DNA of 64,000 nt from CAZAQB01 sp964487155 (lineage in GTDB: Bacteria; Pseudomonadota; Gammaproteobacteria; Nitrococcales; Nitrococcaceae): assembly GCA_964487155.1 (NCBI GenBank), contig CAZAQB010000003.1:17476-81475 (forward strand), given 5' to 3'. Below the pieces are notes generated by a model. The model ran no database searches. It was not told where the DNA came from and worked only from the letters and a program-made list of their open reading frames with translations. A program made the position numbers and the translations under genes. Shown piece by piece: positions 1-7,621 of this stretch (its first letter is position 1; the number at the start of each line of letters is the position of its first letter).

Positions 1-241
1 CCAGGGGGTGGCGGAACAGGGCGGTCACCGCGAACCAGTCGGCCAGCCCCCCCACCAGGGCCGCCTCGGCCGCCGCCTCGATGAGCCCCGGCCAGAAACC
101 GTGGGGCAGGCCGATTCGGGCCCCCAGGAACACGCCAGCCGCCAACAGCAGAAGCAGACTGGCCCGGCGCCGATGCCAGGCCAGTTCGACACGCTGCCGT
201 GCTTCGACTGCCGCCGTCATGGCCGCCGACGATACCTGCAT
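1..241 (-). CDS. DUF445 family membrane protein (partial, N-terminus only)
   Basis: This reverse-strand gene runs off the left edge, so only about 80 N-terminal residues are visible. A hydrophobic segment lies near residues 27-45. It is followed by the family hallmark GGLADWFAVTALFRHPL, which is characteristic of DUF445 proteins such as E. coli YjiN and is why I call it. The function of the family is not established; members are inner-membrane proteins with a long alpha-helical tail, which would lie outside the window. The start could be the ATG at 241 or the in-frame ATG at 220; neither has a convincing ribosome binding site. Confidence 0.8.
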   Translation of the reverse strand, partial: MQVSSAAMTAAVEARQRVELAWHRRRASLLLLLAAGVFLGARIGLPHGFWPGLIEAAAEAALVGGLADWFAVTALFRHPL

Positions 242-372
242 GGGCGGACCGGCAGAAGCCCGGCCGGCACCGCCCAGCGTCGCGACGGTCGGGTTACCCG
301 GCGCCGCAGCCCACTAAGGCCCGGCGTCAACACCCACGGCAGCCAGCGTGACCACCGGCGACTACGGCGCCG

Positions 373-1050
373 TCAGAACACGTACCCGATGCCCACCTCG
401 AAGACCAGGGGGTCGACTTCCACGTCCAGCTCGGGGTCCTCGCCGTTGGGGTTGTTGAGCCGGGCGTCGGTATCGATGTCGATGAAACGCACGGCGGTGT
501 TGAACAGAAAGCCGTTGGCCAGCTCATAGTCTGCCCCGAGCTGGGCCGCCACGCCCCAGGAGTTCTCCAGGTCGATGTCGTTGAAGCCAAGCGCCCGGGT
601 TTCCTGCTCCAGGTCGTCGTCAAAGAAGCGGGTGAAGTTCACGCCGACACCCACGTAGGGCCGGATCGGTCCGCCGCTCTGGATGTGATACTGGATACTC
701 AGGGTCGGTGGCAGGTGGCGCACGTCAGCCACGTCCAGTCCATCGACGCTGTTACCGCCCAGGCTACCGGTGGCCTTGATATCGTGCTGGAAGGGCGTGG
801 ACGCCAGCAGCTCGACGGCGATGTTGTCAGTGATGAAATACGCGCCGGTGAGGCCAAGTGCAATGCCGGACTTGACGCTCACGCCCACCTGCGTGCCAGG
901 CAAGGTGTCACTATCCGAGCTGGGGTCCACAATGGCGAAGCCACCCCGCACCAGGAAATCCCCCTGACCGGCGGCGAAGGCACCGGCGGATGTCCCCAGG
1001 GCGGCGACAGCGGCGAGCGCTGAGGCTGCGATAGCCTTGTTGTGCTGCAT
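373..1050 (-). CDS. ompW: OmpW family outer membrane beta-barrel protein
   Basis: The 225-residue product has a signal peptide of about 27 residues ending in an Ala-rich cleavage region (GAFA/AGQ). After it comes the GDFLVRGGFAIVDP segment typical of OmpW, and the protein ends in aromatic GIGYVF as expected for a BamA-inserted barrel. OmpW proteins are small eight-stranded outer membrane channels with a hydrophobic lumen. The start at 1050 is chosen because a clear AGGAG lies just upstream; a longer reading frame to 1191 has no such site. The gene is divergent from dctP, and a palindromic FNR-like site (1191-1204) lies between them, about 147 bases upstream of this start. E. coli ompW is FNR-regulated, so regulation by oxygen is plausible here but is inference. 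Confidence 0.9.
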   Translation of the reverse strand: MQHNKAIAASALAAVAALGTSAGAFAAGQGDFLVRGGFAIVDPSSDSDTLPGTQVGVSVKSGIALGLTGAYFITDNIAVELLASTPFQHDIKATGSLGGNSVDGLDVADVRHLPPTLSIQYHIQSGGPIRPYVGVGVNFTRFFDDDLEQETRALGFNDIDLENSWGVAAQLGADYELANGFLFNTAVRFIDIDTDARLNNPNGEDPELDVEVDPLVFEVGIGYVF

Positions 1051-1190
1051 GGTTCCTACTCCTGCCTTGGTTGCAATGTTGTTCGACTGGGCAGGGCCGC
1101 GCGGCCGGGGCCGGCTGCTCCGGCGCGGTGCACTGGCAGGCGCCGTGCTGTCGTTCTGCAACAAACTGTAAGATTTCGCATCAGCACCCA

Positions 1191-1204
1191 TTGACCTGGG
1201 TCAA
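1191..1204. promoter_or_regulatory. FNR/DNR-type operator between ompW and dctP
   Basis: The sequence TTGACCTGGGTCAA is a perfect inverted repeat with six-base arms and a two-base centre. It fits the FNR/DNR family pattern TTGAY-N4-RTCAA. Its centre is about 70 bases upstream of the dctP start, and TATTCT at 1231-1236 could be the -10 of that promoter. On the other strand, TACAGT (1165-1170) lies about 30 bases downstream of the centre, which suits class II activation of ompW. The bound protein is not known. Confidence 0.55.
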
Positions 1205-1267
1205 ATGGCTTCTGCATTGCACAAACCGACTATTCTGCTGTGTTTCCCGGTGAGGAGGAGACGCCAA

Positions 1268-2260
1268 ATGCGCCGCACCGCCACTGCCCTCGCACTTTCC
1301 CTGGTGCTGACCGCCACCTGGGCAACTTCGGCCAACGCCGCCCCAGTCGTCATCAAGTTCCCCCACGTGGTCGCGGAGAACACTCCCAAGGGCCGGATGG
1401 CGAACAAGTTCCGCGACCTGGTCCACGAGCGCGTCGGCGCGGACAGGGTGAGGGTCGAGGTCTACCCCAACAGCCAGCTCTATACCGACGAGAACGTGGT
1501 GCAGGCCATGCGGCTGGGGGACGTGCAGCTGGCGGCGCCGGCGCTGTCCAAGTTGAGCCCCTTCACCGATAGCCTGCAGCTGTTCGACCTGCCGTTCCTG
1601 TTCGAGGACGTCAAGGCGGTGGAGTGCTTCCAGACCAGCGACAAGGGCCAGGGCCTGCTGGCCTCCATGGCCGACAAGGGCGTCACCGGCCTGGGCTACC
1701 TGCACAACGGCATGAAGCAGCTCTCCGCCAGTCGGCCGCTGCGCGTGCCTGAGGACGCGAAGGGCCTGAAGTTCCGGGTCATGTCCTCGGACGTGCTGAG
1801 CGCCCAGTTCCAGGCGCTGGACGCGGCGCCGGTGCAGAAACCCTTCGCCGAGGTGTTCACGCTGCTGCACACCGGCGCCATCGACGGCCAGGAGAACAGC
1901 TGGTCCAACATCTACTCCAAGCAGTTCCACGAGCTGCAGCCCTACATCACCGAGTCCAACCACGGCTACCTGGGCTACCTGGTGGTGACCTCCAGGCGGT
2001 TCTGGGACAGCCTGCCCGCCGATGTGCGCCCCGAGGTGGAGCGGGCCCTGGCCGACGCCCTCGACTACGGCAACAGCCTCGCCAACCGGATCAACGCGCA
2101 GCACAAGCAGCTGATCATCGATTCCGGCGAGAGTGAGATCATCGAGCTGACTCCGCGCCAGCGGGCGTGGTGGGTCGAGGTGATGAAGCCGGTGTGGGAG
2201 CAGTTCGAGAAGCAGATCGGGCCGGAACTCGTCGCAGCCGCCGCGGCCTGCAGGCACTGA
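1268..2260 (+). CDS. dctP: TRAP transporter periplasmic solute-binding protein, DctP family
   Basis: The 330-residue protein begins with a signal peptide (about 25 residues, TSANA/APVV) and then the DctP fold: IKFPHVVAENTPKGRMANKF near the mature N-terminus and the VYPNSQLYTDENVVQAMRLG and WSNIYSKQFHE regions further on. DctP proteins capture C4-dicarboxylates or other organic acids in the periplasm and hand them to a DctQM membrane complex. The start at 1268 follows a GAGGAGGAG ribosome site; an in-frame start at 1205 lies inside the regulatory region. No dctQ or dctM follows. Instead an unrelated AEC-type permease comes 36 bases downstream. The binding protein may therefore use a TRAP permease encoded elsewhere. 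An FNR-like site lies 70 bases upstream. Confidence 0.92.
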   Translation: MRRTATALALSLVLTATWATSANAAPVVIKFPHVVAENTPKGRMANKFRDLVHERVGADRVRVEVYPNSQLYTDENVVQAMRLGDVQLAAPALSKLSPFTDSLQLFDLPFLFEDVKAVECFQTSDKGQGLLASMADKGVTGLGYLHNGMKQLSASRPLRVPEDAKGLKFRVMSSDVLSAQFQALDAAPVQKPFAEVFTLLHTGAIDGQENSWSNIYSKQFHELQPYITESNHGYLGYLVVTSRRFWDSLPADVRPEVERALADALDYGNSLANRINAQHKQLIIDSGESEIIELTPRQRAWWVEVMKPVWEQFEKQIGPELVAAAAACRH

Positions 2261-2296
2261 TCCGGACCTGGGGATGGTGAGATACACGTCTTCCCG

Positions 2297-3241
2297 ATGA
2301 TCTCCGCACCCCACGCCCTGTCCATCCTCGCGGCACTGCTGCCGATCTTCGCCCTGATCGCTGTCGGCCACACCCTGTTCCGGGCGGGCTTCCCCGGGGC
2401 GGGCTTCTGGCCGCAGCTGGAACGGCTCACCTACTTCCTGCTGTTCCCGGCGCTGCTGGTGGAGAAACTGGGCACCGCCTCGGTGGACGGCGGCCGCATC
2501 CTGCCCATGGCGGCCGCGGTAGCGGCGACCCTGGCCGCCATGACCGTGCTGGTGCTGGTGCTGCGGCCCTGGCTGGGAGTGGCCGGGCCAGGCTTCACCT
2601 CCGTCTATCAGGGCAGCATCCGCTTCAACACCTATGTCGGGGTCGCCTCGGCCTTCGCCCTGTTCGGCGATCAGGGCGCCGCGGTGGCGGCGCTGACCAT
2701 CGCCCTGCTGATCCCTCTGGTGAACGTGCTCTGCGTGGCCGTGCTGAGCCGCCATGCCGGCGGCCGGGGGTCCGTGGCGGGCACGCTGCGGGGCATTCTG
2801 CGCAATCCCCTGATCCTGGCCTGCGCCGCCGGCATCGCCCTGAATCTCTCGGGCATCGGACTGCCCCTGGGCAGCGACGGGGTGCTGGAGATCATCGGCC
2901 GGGCGGCCCTGCCGCTGGGGCTGATGGCGGTGGGGGCCGGGCTGCAGCTGCGCCGCGCCGGCACTGAGGGCGTGGCCATGGGCAGCGCCCTGGTGCTGAA
3001 GCTGGCGGTGATGCCGGCCATCGCCTGGGTCAGCGCGGGCCTGCTCAGGCTGGACCCTCTGGAAACCGCCGTACTGGTGCTGTTCGCGGCCCTGCCCACG
3101 GCGCCGTCGGCCTACATCCTCGCCCGCCAGATGGGGGGTGACCACGCCCTGCTGGCACGCATCCTGACCCTGCAGACCCTGGTGGCGGCCGGCAGTCTGC
3201 CTGCGGTGATGCTGCTGGTGGCGCCGGCTACACCGGGCTGA
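2297..3241 (+). CDS. AEC (auxin efflux carrier) family permease
   Basis: The 314-residue protein is almost entirely hydrophobic, with about ten predicted membrane segments in two halves. It carries features of the AEC family: an N-terminal LPIFALIAVGHTLFRAGF segment, a VGVASAFALFGDQGAA region, and a C-terminal AALPTAPSAYILARQMGGD stretch. Bacterial AEC members move malate, malonate or other organic acids and similar anions across the inner membrane. It lies just behind dctP in the same direction, so the two may be co-transcribed and share a substrate class, but that is inference. The ATG start has only a weak ribosome site. The gene is convergent with the HD-GYP gene downstream. Confidence 0.85.
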   Translation: MISAPHALSILAALLPIFALIAVGHTLFRAGFPGAGFWPQLERLTYFLLFPALLVEKLGTASVDGGRILPMAAAVAATLAAMTVLVLVLRPWLGVAGPGFTSVYQGSIRFNTYVGVASAFALFGDQGAAVAALTIALLIPLVNVLCVAVLSRHAGGRGSVAGTLRGILRNPLILACAAGIALNLSGIGLPLGSDGVLEIIGRAALPLGLMAVGAGLQLRRAGTEGVAMGSALVLKLAVMPAIAWVSAGLLRLDPLETAVLVLFAALPTAPSAYILARQMGGDHALLARILTLQTLVAAGSLPAVMLLVAPATPG

Positions 3242-3266
3242 GTGTCTGCCGGCCGATTACCTGGAC

Positions 3267-4502
3267 TCAGCCCTCGCTCGGCTCCACCTCTGCCCGCAGA
3301 CTCGCCTGGGCGGCGGCGTCCAGACGGGCCAGGCGCTGCAGCAGCTGGGTGCTGATGCGGTGGCCCGCCGGCACCAGCAGCACGCCGTCGGCGGTGCGCA
3401 AATCCCGGCGCAGGCGCATCCCGGGGCGCAGGCCCGCCAGGGGCAGAGTGAAGCTGCCGGCCTTCTCGGCCTCGTCGCGATGGCGCAGCCAGTGCATGAA
3501 GCTGCGCACGACGCGCGGATCGAAGCGCTGGCCGGCTTCTTCCTCGAGGAATCGCAGAGCACCGGCCCGGTCCAGGCGTGTGACGAACATGCCGCCGTGA
3601 ACCGCCTCGTCGTAGCGGTCGGCCACCGCCAGCAGCCGGGCCGGCAGCGGGATGGCCTCGCCGGCCAGGCCCGCCGGGAACCCCTTGCCGTCGAAGCGCT
3701 CGTGGTGGCAGCGCACATAGCTCGCCACTCGGCTCATGCCCGGCAGCCGTTCCAGCAGCCCGGCCCCCCGCTCGGGGTGCTTGCGAAAAGCCTCCAGCTC
3801 GGGACCGGCCAGCTGGTGCTCCGGCAGCCGGCGCAGCTCCTCCGGCAGGTCCAGTTCGCCCAGGTCGTGCACCAGCCCCGCCAGGGAGAGCTCCCGCAGC
3901 GAGGCCTCCGCCAGCCCCAGGTAGCTGCCGAAATCCCACAGCATGGAGGCCACCCGCCGGCCGTGGGCCCCCCGGCACAGCGCCGTGAGCGTGGAAAGGC
4001 TCTGGAAGAAGGGCAGCAGCAGGCGGGTGGAATCGCTGTCAGGCGGCGGCGCCTCGCCCGGAAGTCCGACGGCCAGCTCGCTGCCCAGCCCAGTACGTCC
4101 GTCGTCGGCCCGGGCCGACGACGTGCGGGTGGCCACGGCCGCCTGGATCTGGCTCGCCAGGTCCGTGGCCCGCCAGGGCCGCTGCAGTACGCCGGCGATG
4201 CGGTACCGGTCTATCTGTTGCTGGGCCCAGGCCAGCAGGTCGGGACCGGCCAGCAGCACCACCGGCACACCGCCGGCGTAGACCGACAGGCCTTGCAGCT
4301 GGTCTTCCACGGCGGACTCGCCACGGCCGGGGTCCAGCAGCAGCACGTCCGGCACCCAGTCCACCAGCAGCGCGCCGGCCTCGGCCAACGCCGCCGTCCG
4401 GCAGCCATGGCCGGCGCTTTTCACATCCCGCTGGAGCAGGTTGCGGACCGTCGGCGCCGGAGACACTACCGCGACCCGCAGCTTCTGGCCCACCGGCGCC
4501 AT
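3267..4502 (-). CDS. HD-GYP domain phosphodiesterase with degenerate receiver domain
   Basis: Residues about 8-125 look like a response-regulator receiver. The likely acceptor Asp is kept (DVLLLDPG), but the acidic pair near the N-terminus is missing (AVVSPAPT) and the conserved Lys is Arg (QRPW), so normal phosphorylation is doubtful. Residues about 165-345 form an HD-GYP domain: GLVHDLGELDLP gives the HD pair, HPERGAGLLE and RCHHERFDGKGFP follow, so the metal ligands appear intact and GYP reads GFP. Such domains hydrolyse cyclic di-GMP. A C-terminal extension of about 60 residues follows. The ATG at 4502 is preferred; a GTG at 4511 would overlap the stop of the upstream coiled-coil gene by four bases. 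The two genes form an operon. Confidence 0.85.
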   Translation of the reverse strand: MAPVGQKLRVAVVSPAPTVRNLLQRDVKSAGHGCRTAALAEAGALLVDWVPDVLLLDPGRGESAVEDQLQGLSVYAGGVPVVLLAGPDLLAWAQQQIDRYRIAGVLQRPWRATDLASQIQAAVATRTSSARADDGRTGLGSELAVGLPGEAPPPDSDSTRLLLPFFQSLSTLTALCRGAHGRRVASMLWDFGSYLGLAEASLRELSLAGLVHDLGELDLPEELRRLPEHQLAGPELEAFRKHPERGAGLLERLPGMSRVASYVRCHHERFDGKGFPAGLAGEAIPLPARLLAVADRYDEAVHGGMFVTRLDRAGALRFLEEEAGQRFDPRVVRSFMHWLRHRDEAEKAGSFTLPLAGLRPGMRLRRDLRTADGVLLVPAGHRISTQLLQRLARLDAAAQASLRAEVEPSEG

Positions 4503-4507
4503 GGAAC

Positions 4508-5641
4508 TCACTGCCTGGCCTCAGGCAGGGGCTCCGCGTCCCGGGATTTCAGCAACAGCACCTCGGCATCGGCCCGGGCCAGGCGCTCCTCCAGGGAGCG
4601 GACCCGGCCCTGCATCTCCACGGCCTGCTCGCAGAACCGGTCGATGGTGTCCTCCAGTCCCTGCACCTCGGCCGCAGTTTGCTGGGACGCCTCCAGGCGC
4701 TTCAGCAGGTCCCGGATCACCCGCTGGCGCCGCAGGCTCTCCTTTTCGACCGTCTGCGTGCACAGCTCCGCCTGGCGGAGTTTCTCCTCCAGCGCCTTCA
4801 CCTGGCGGAGGTGGCGCTCGCGCTGGGCATCGCTTGCGCTCTCCGCGGCCTCCAGGCTGCTCTTGAGGTTTTGGATCAGAACGTCCTGCTCCTGCAGGAT
4901 CGAGCGCTGGCGCGCCCCCTGGACGTCCATCTCGCGCTGGTTGGCGTCCACCAGCACCCGTGTCCGCCGCAGCCGCCCCCGGGGATCCACGGCCTCGGGG
5001 CCGGCGCGGTGCCGCCGGGCCAGGGGATCGACCTCCGGCGCCTCCAGGAAACCGTCGAGTGGCCCGCGCCGGCGCTCGTAGCGCTCCAGCAGTTCCCGGG
5101 CCCGGAGCGAGCCAGGCAGTTCCTCCCGCAACCCCGCCCGCAGCTCCCTGCTGGCGGCCCTCTCCTCCAGGGCATGGCCGTGCAGGCGGTTGAACCGTTC
5201 CCGATAAGCTTCCAGGCGGCGGACGCGATCACCCTCGCCGCTGGCGGGCGGCGACATGGCCGCAGCCGGCGTCGCTTGCAGCTGCCGCAGCTTCTCGATG
5301 ACCTGGACCGCGTGGGCGTGCCGCAGCGCCCAGCCCGGATCGCCGTCAGCGCCCGCCCCGGCCAGCACTTTGAGCTCTCCCTCCAGGTATTCCACCAGCA
5401 GGCGCCGGGGCCCGGGGGCGTCCCCGGAAGCCCCACGGCGAGCTGCCGCCAGTTGCTGGTGCAGATAGCCCTGGTAGGCACTGCGCTCCGCCTGGCCCTG
5501 GCGGCGCGCCACCCGGCCGGCCCGCAGGGTGCGGCGGTGGCGCAGCACGGTCCAGCCCAGGACGGCACAGCCTGCCCCAAGGGCCAGACTCAGCTCTCCC
5601 AGTAACAGAACCACTGCCGCCAAACCGGTCGTTCCCTGCAT
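4508..5641 (-). CDS. Membrane-anchored coiled-coil protein of unknown function
   Basis: I do not recognise the family. The 377-residue product starts with one strong hydrophobic segment (about residues 5-28, GTTGLAAVVLLLGELSLAL), followed by a basic stretch. The rest is charged and helical, with long heptad-like Glu/Leu/Arg runs between about residues 215 and 365 that predict coiled coil. This suggests a bitopic inner-membrane protein with a large cytoplasmic rod. The start at 5641 follows a GAAGAG purine-rich site; the reading frame is open further upstream but begins inside the repeat region. It is the first gene of an operon with the HD-GYP gene, so it could scaffold or position cyclic di-GMP turnover. 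That role is inference. Confidence 0.7.
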   Translation of the reverse strand: MQGTTGLAAVVLLLGELSLALGAGCAVLGWTVLRHRRTLRAGRVARRQGQAERSAYQGYLHQQLAAARRGASGDAPGPRRLLVEYLEGELKVLAGAGADGDPGWALRHAHAVQVIEKLRQLQATPAAAMSPPASGEGDRVRRLEAYRERFNRLHGHALEERAASRELRAGLREELPGSLRARELLERYERRRGPLDGFLEAPEVDPLARRHRAGPEAVDPRGRLRRTRVLVDANQREMDVQGARQRSILQEQDVLIQNLKSSLEAAESASDAQRERHLRQVKALEEKLRQAELCTQTVEKESLRRQRVIRDLLKRLEASQQTAAEVQGLEDTIDRFCEQAVEMQGRVRSLEERLARADAEVLLLKSRDAEPLPEARQ

Positions 5642-5850
5642 CGCCACTCTCTTCGGGTGTACCGGATGCCGTTCACTAATGCGTGCATCCGAATTCGAGA
5701 ATAACTTTCCCGACCGGGGGTATTTCGAGATGTCAACCACAACTTCCGCTTCGGCCACCGCCGGCGGCACGAATCTTGTCAACCCTTGCCAGCAGCGGCC
5801 GGAAGGCACCCGCCGCTGGCGCGGGGGGTTGGGAACCGCCCGGGCCCGAC

Positions 5851-5992
5851 CGAAGCCCGTCGTAGGGCACGTTGAGCAGAAACGTGCCATCGGGCCGCGG
5901 CATGGAAACCTTGCCTTCGGCCAGGCACGGAGCCAGCCATCGACACCGGGGCCTTCGAGACGCTGACCCCCACGTTTCTTCGCAACGTGGGG
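5851..5992. repeat. Dispersed intergenic hairpin element, copy 1
   Basis: This sits in the 467-base gap between the coiled-coil gene and fetB, where I see no gene. Bases 5851-5967 align without gaps to 13706-13822. The core is a hairpin at 5866-5888 with arms GGCACGTT and AACGTGCC around a seven-base loop. In the other copy the fourth-from-loop pair is flipped (arms GGCAGGTT and AACCTGCC), so base pairing is conserved while sequence changes. A second hairpin at 5968-5992 has nine-base arms CCCCACGTT and AACGTGGGG, again with a seven-base loop. The rest of the gap, to 6108, has no recognisable feature. Confidence 0.7.
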
Positions 5993-6108
5993 CTACGGTG
6001 GTGGTGTCCGAAGGCATGCTCAGCGGGCCCGGAGCCTCTGCGGCGCGGCGCCCGCGGTGGGGCGCGTGGAGAGCGGTCAGGGGCCCTGATCGTTTCGCAA
6101 ACACCCAC

Positions 6109-6915
6109 TCAGCCCCTCGGGGGCTCCAGGCGGTCCAGGCGCAGCCGGTGGCGTTCATCGCTGAGCCGCCAGAGACCGCCCAGCACGGCGACCGTGGCGC
6201 CGAAGCCAGTGCCGCCGGCGATCAGGAACATCACCAGCAGCTGGTAGCGCGTGGCCTCCACCGGGTCCACCCCGGCCAGGATCTGGCCGGTCATCATGCC
6301 CGGCAGGGCCACCAGCCCGGTGGCGGCCATGGCATTGATGGTGGGCATCAGGGCCGTTCGCAGGGCGCCCCGGGCGGGCCCGCGCAGGGCCCTCATGCGC
6401 GACTGGCCCAGACACAGCCGTGCCTCCACGGCGCGCTGTTCCCGGCTGACGGTAGCGGTGAGGGTATCCAGGCCCAGGGCGATTCCGGTCATGGTGTTGC
6501 CCAGCACCATGCCCAGCAGCGGCAGCGTGTAGCGGGGGTGGTACCAGGGATCCGGCTGGATCTGGGTGGTGAGGGCGAACAGGGTCACCAGGGTCGCCGC
6601 CAGGGCCATGCTGCTGACCCCCAGGCCGTAGGACCAGCGCCCGCGGAAGCGCCGGCCCTGGCGGGCCACGACCTCGTGGCCGGCGAACAGCACCATGGCC
6701 AGGGCGGCCGCGGCCGTGAGCCACGCCGAGACGGTGGTGAGCAGCACCCTGAGCACCAGCCCCATGAGGGCCAACTGCACCGTCATGCGGATGGTGGCCA
6801 CCAGCAGCTGGCGCTCCAGCCCCAGGCGCAGCGCCAGCGACAGGCCGCCGTTGGCCAGCACCAGCAGGGAGGCCAGCAGCAGATCCAGGGTATCCAGCCG
6901 CAGGTAGCCGCTCAT
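6109..6915 (-). CDS. fetB: Iron export ABC transporter permease FetB (UPF0014 family)
   Basis: The 268-residue protein has about seven membrane segments and the signature stretches of the YbbM/FetB family: MVLGNTMTGIALGLD near the middle and LPGMMTGQILAGVDPVEA followed by YQLLVMFLIAGG towards the C-terminus. In E. coli, FetAB exports iron and protects against oxidative stress. The start ATG at 6915 overlaps the stop of fetA by four bases (ATGA), so the two are translationally coupled. The pairing with a dedicated small ATPase supports the assignment. The substrate here is inferred from the family. Confidence 0.9.
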   Translation of the reverse strand: MSGYLRLDTLDLLLASLLVLANGGLSLALRLGLERQLLVATIRMTVQLALMGLVLRVLLTTVSAWLTAAAALAMVLFAGHEVVARQGRRFRGRWSYGLGVSSMALAATLVTLFALTTQIQPDPWYHPRYTLPLLGMVLGNTMTGIALGLDTLTATVSREQRAVEARLCLGQSRMRALRGPARGALRTALMPTINAMAATGLVALPGMMTGQILAGVDPVEATRYQLLVMFLIAGGTGFGATVAVLGGLWRLSDERHRLRLDRLEPPRG

Positions 6916-7514
6916 GGCGCCTCCAGGCGGCCGTCGCGCAGTACCAGGCGGCGGCCTCCCAGCCGCTCCGCCTGGGCCGGGTCGTGAGTCACCCAGAGCA
7001 GTGCCAGACCCTCGTTGCGGCGCGCCTGCAACAGCGACTCGACGGCAGCCGTGGCCTGGACATCCAGCCCGGATGTGGGCTCATCCAGCAGCAGCACCTC
7101 GGGCGCCACCTCCAAAGCGCGCAGCAGGGCGAGGCGCTGGCGCTCGCCGGTGGACAGCCGGGCCACCGTCCAGTGGGGCCAGCCCGCGGCCAGACCCAGC
7201 GCGGCGGCGCTGGCGCTGCAGGCATCGGGCGCCATGAAGTGCTCGGCCACCGTGTCGGCCCACCAACCGCTGTCCGCCGGCAGGTAGCCAACCCGCCGGC
7301 GCCACTCCGGCGCCGGCATGTCCTCGCGCGCGGTGCCGTTCAGCCGCACCGCGCCGGGCACTGGATCCAGGTCGGCGATGGCGCGCAGCAGCAGCGTCTT
7401 GCCGGAGCCGGAGGGCCCCGCAAGGGTGACGCATTCGCCGGCCCCCAGAATCAGGGAAACCGGCGCCAGCCCCCCTGGCTCAAGCCTGGTCACTTCCAGC
7501 ACCGCACCCCCCAT
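6912..7514 (-). CDS. fetA: Iron export ABC transporter ATP-binding protein FetA
   Basis: The 200-residue ATPase contains Walker A GPSGSGKT (near residue 37), the ABC signature LSTGERQRLALLRAL, Walker B VLLLDEPTSGLD and the switch His in VTHD, so it looks catalytically complete. It is short for an ABC ATPase, as is normal for FetA/YbbL. The start at 7514 is chosen because it puts the first beta-strand close to the N-terminus as in the family; the frame is open to 7601 but the extra part is Arg-rich and overlaps the promoter region of corA. It is first in a two-gene operon with fetB and divergent from corA. Confidence 0.88.
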   Translation of the reverse strand: MGGAVLEVTRLEPGGLAPVSLILGAGECVTLAGPSGSGKTLLLRAIADLDPVPGAVRLNGTAREDMPAPEWRRRVGYLPADSGWWADTVAEHFMAPDACSASAAALGLAAGWPHWTVARLSTGERQRLALLRALEVAPEVLLLDEPTSGLDVQATAAVESLLQARRNEGLALLWVTHDPAQAERLGGRRLVLRDGRLEAP

Positions 7515-7621
7515 CGCCCGCCGGCCGCCCGCGGCACACCGGTTGGACGGTACCGGCGCCCCGAGTACACTTGCCGCGTTCCGACCCCGCCGCACCCGCA
7601 CAGGATGAAGGCCCGACCCCG

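Noticed and set aside
1181..3145. Long open frame of 654 codons on the minus strand
   Set aside because: It lies antisense to dctP and the AEC permease, is rich in Gln, His, Gly and Arg, and matches no protein; typical of shadow frames in GC-rich DNA.
3360..5081. Long plus-strand open frame of 573 codons
   Set aside because: It crosses two well-supported minus-strand genes and has the low-complexity composition of an antisense frame.
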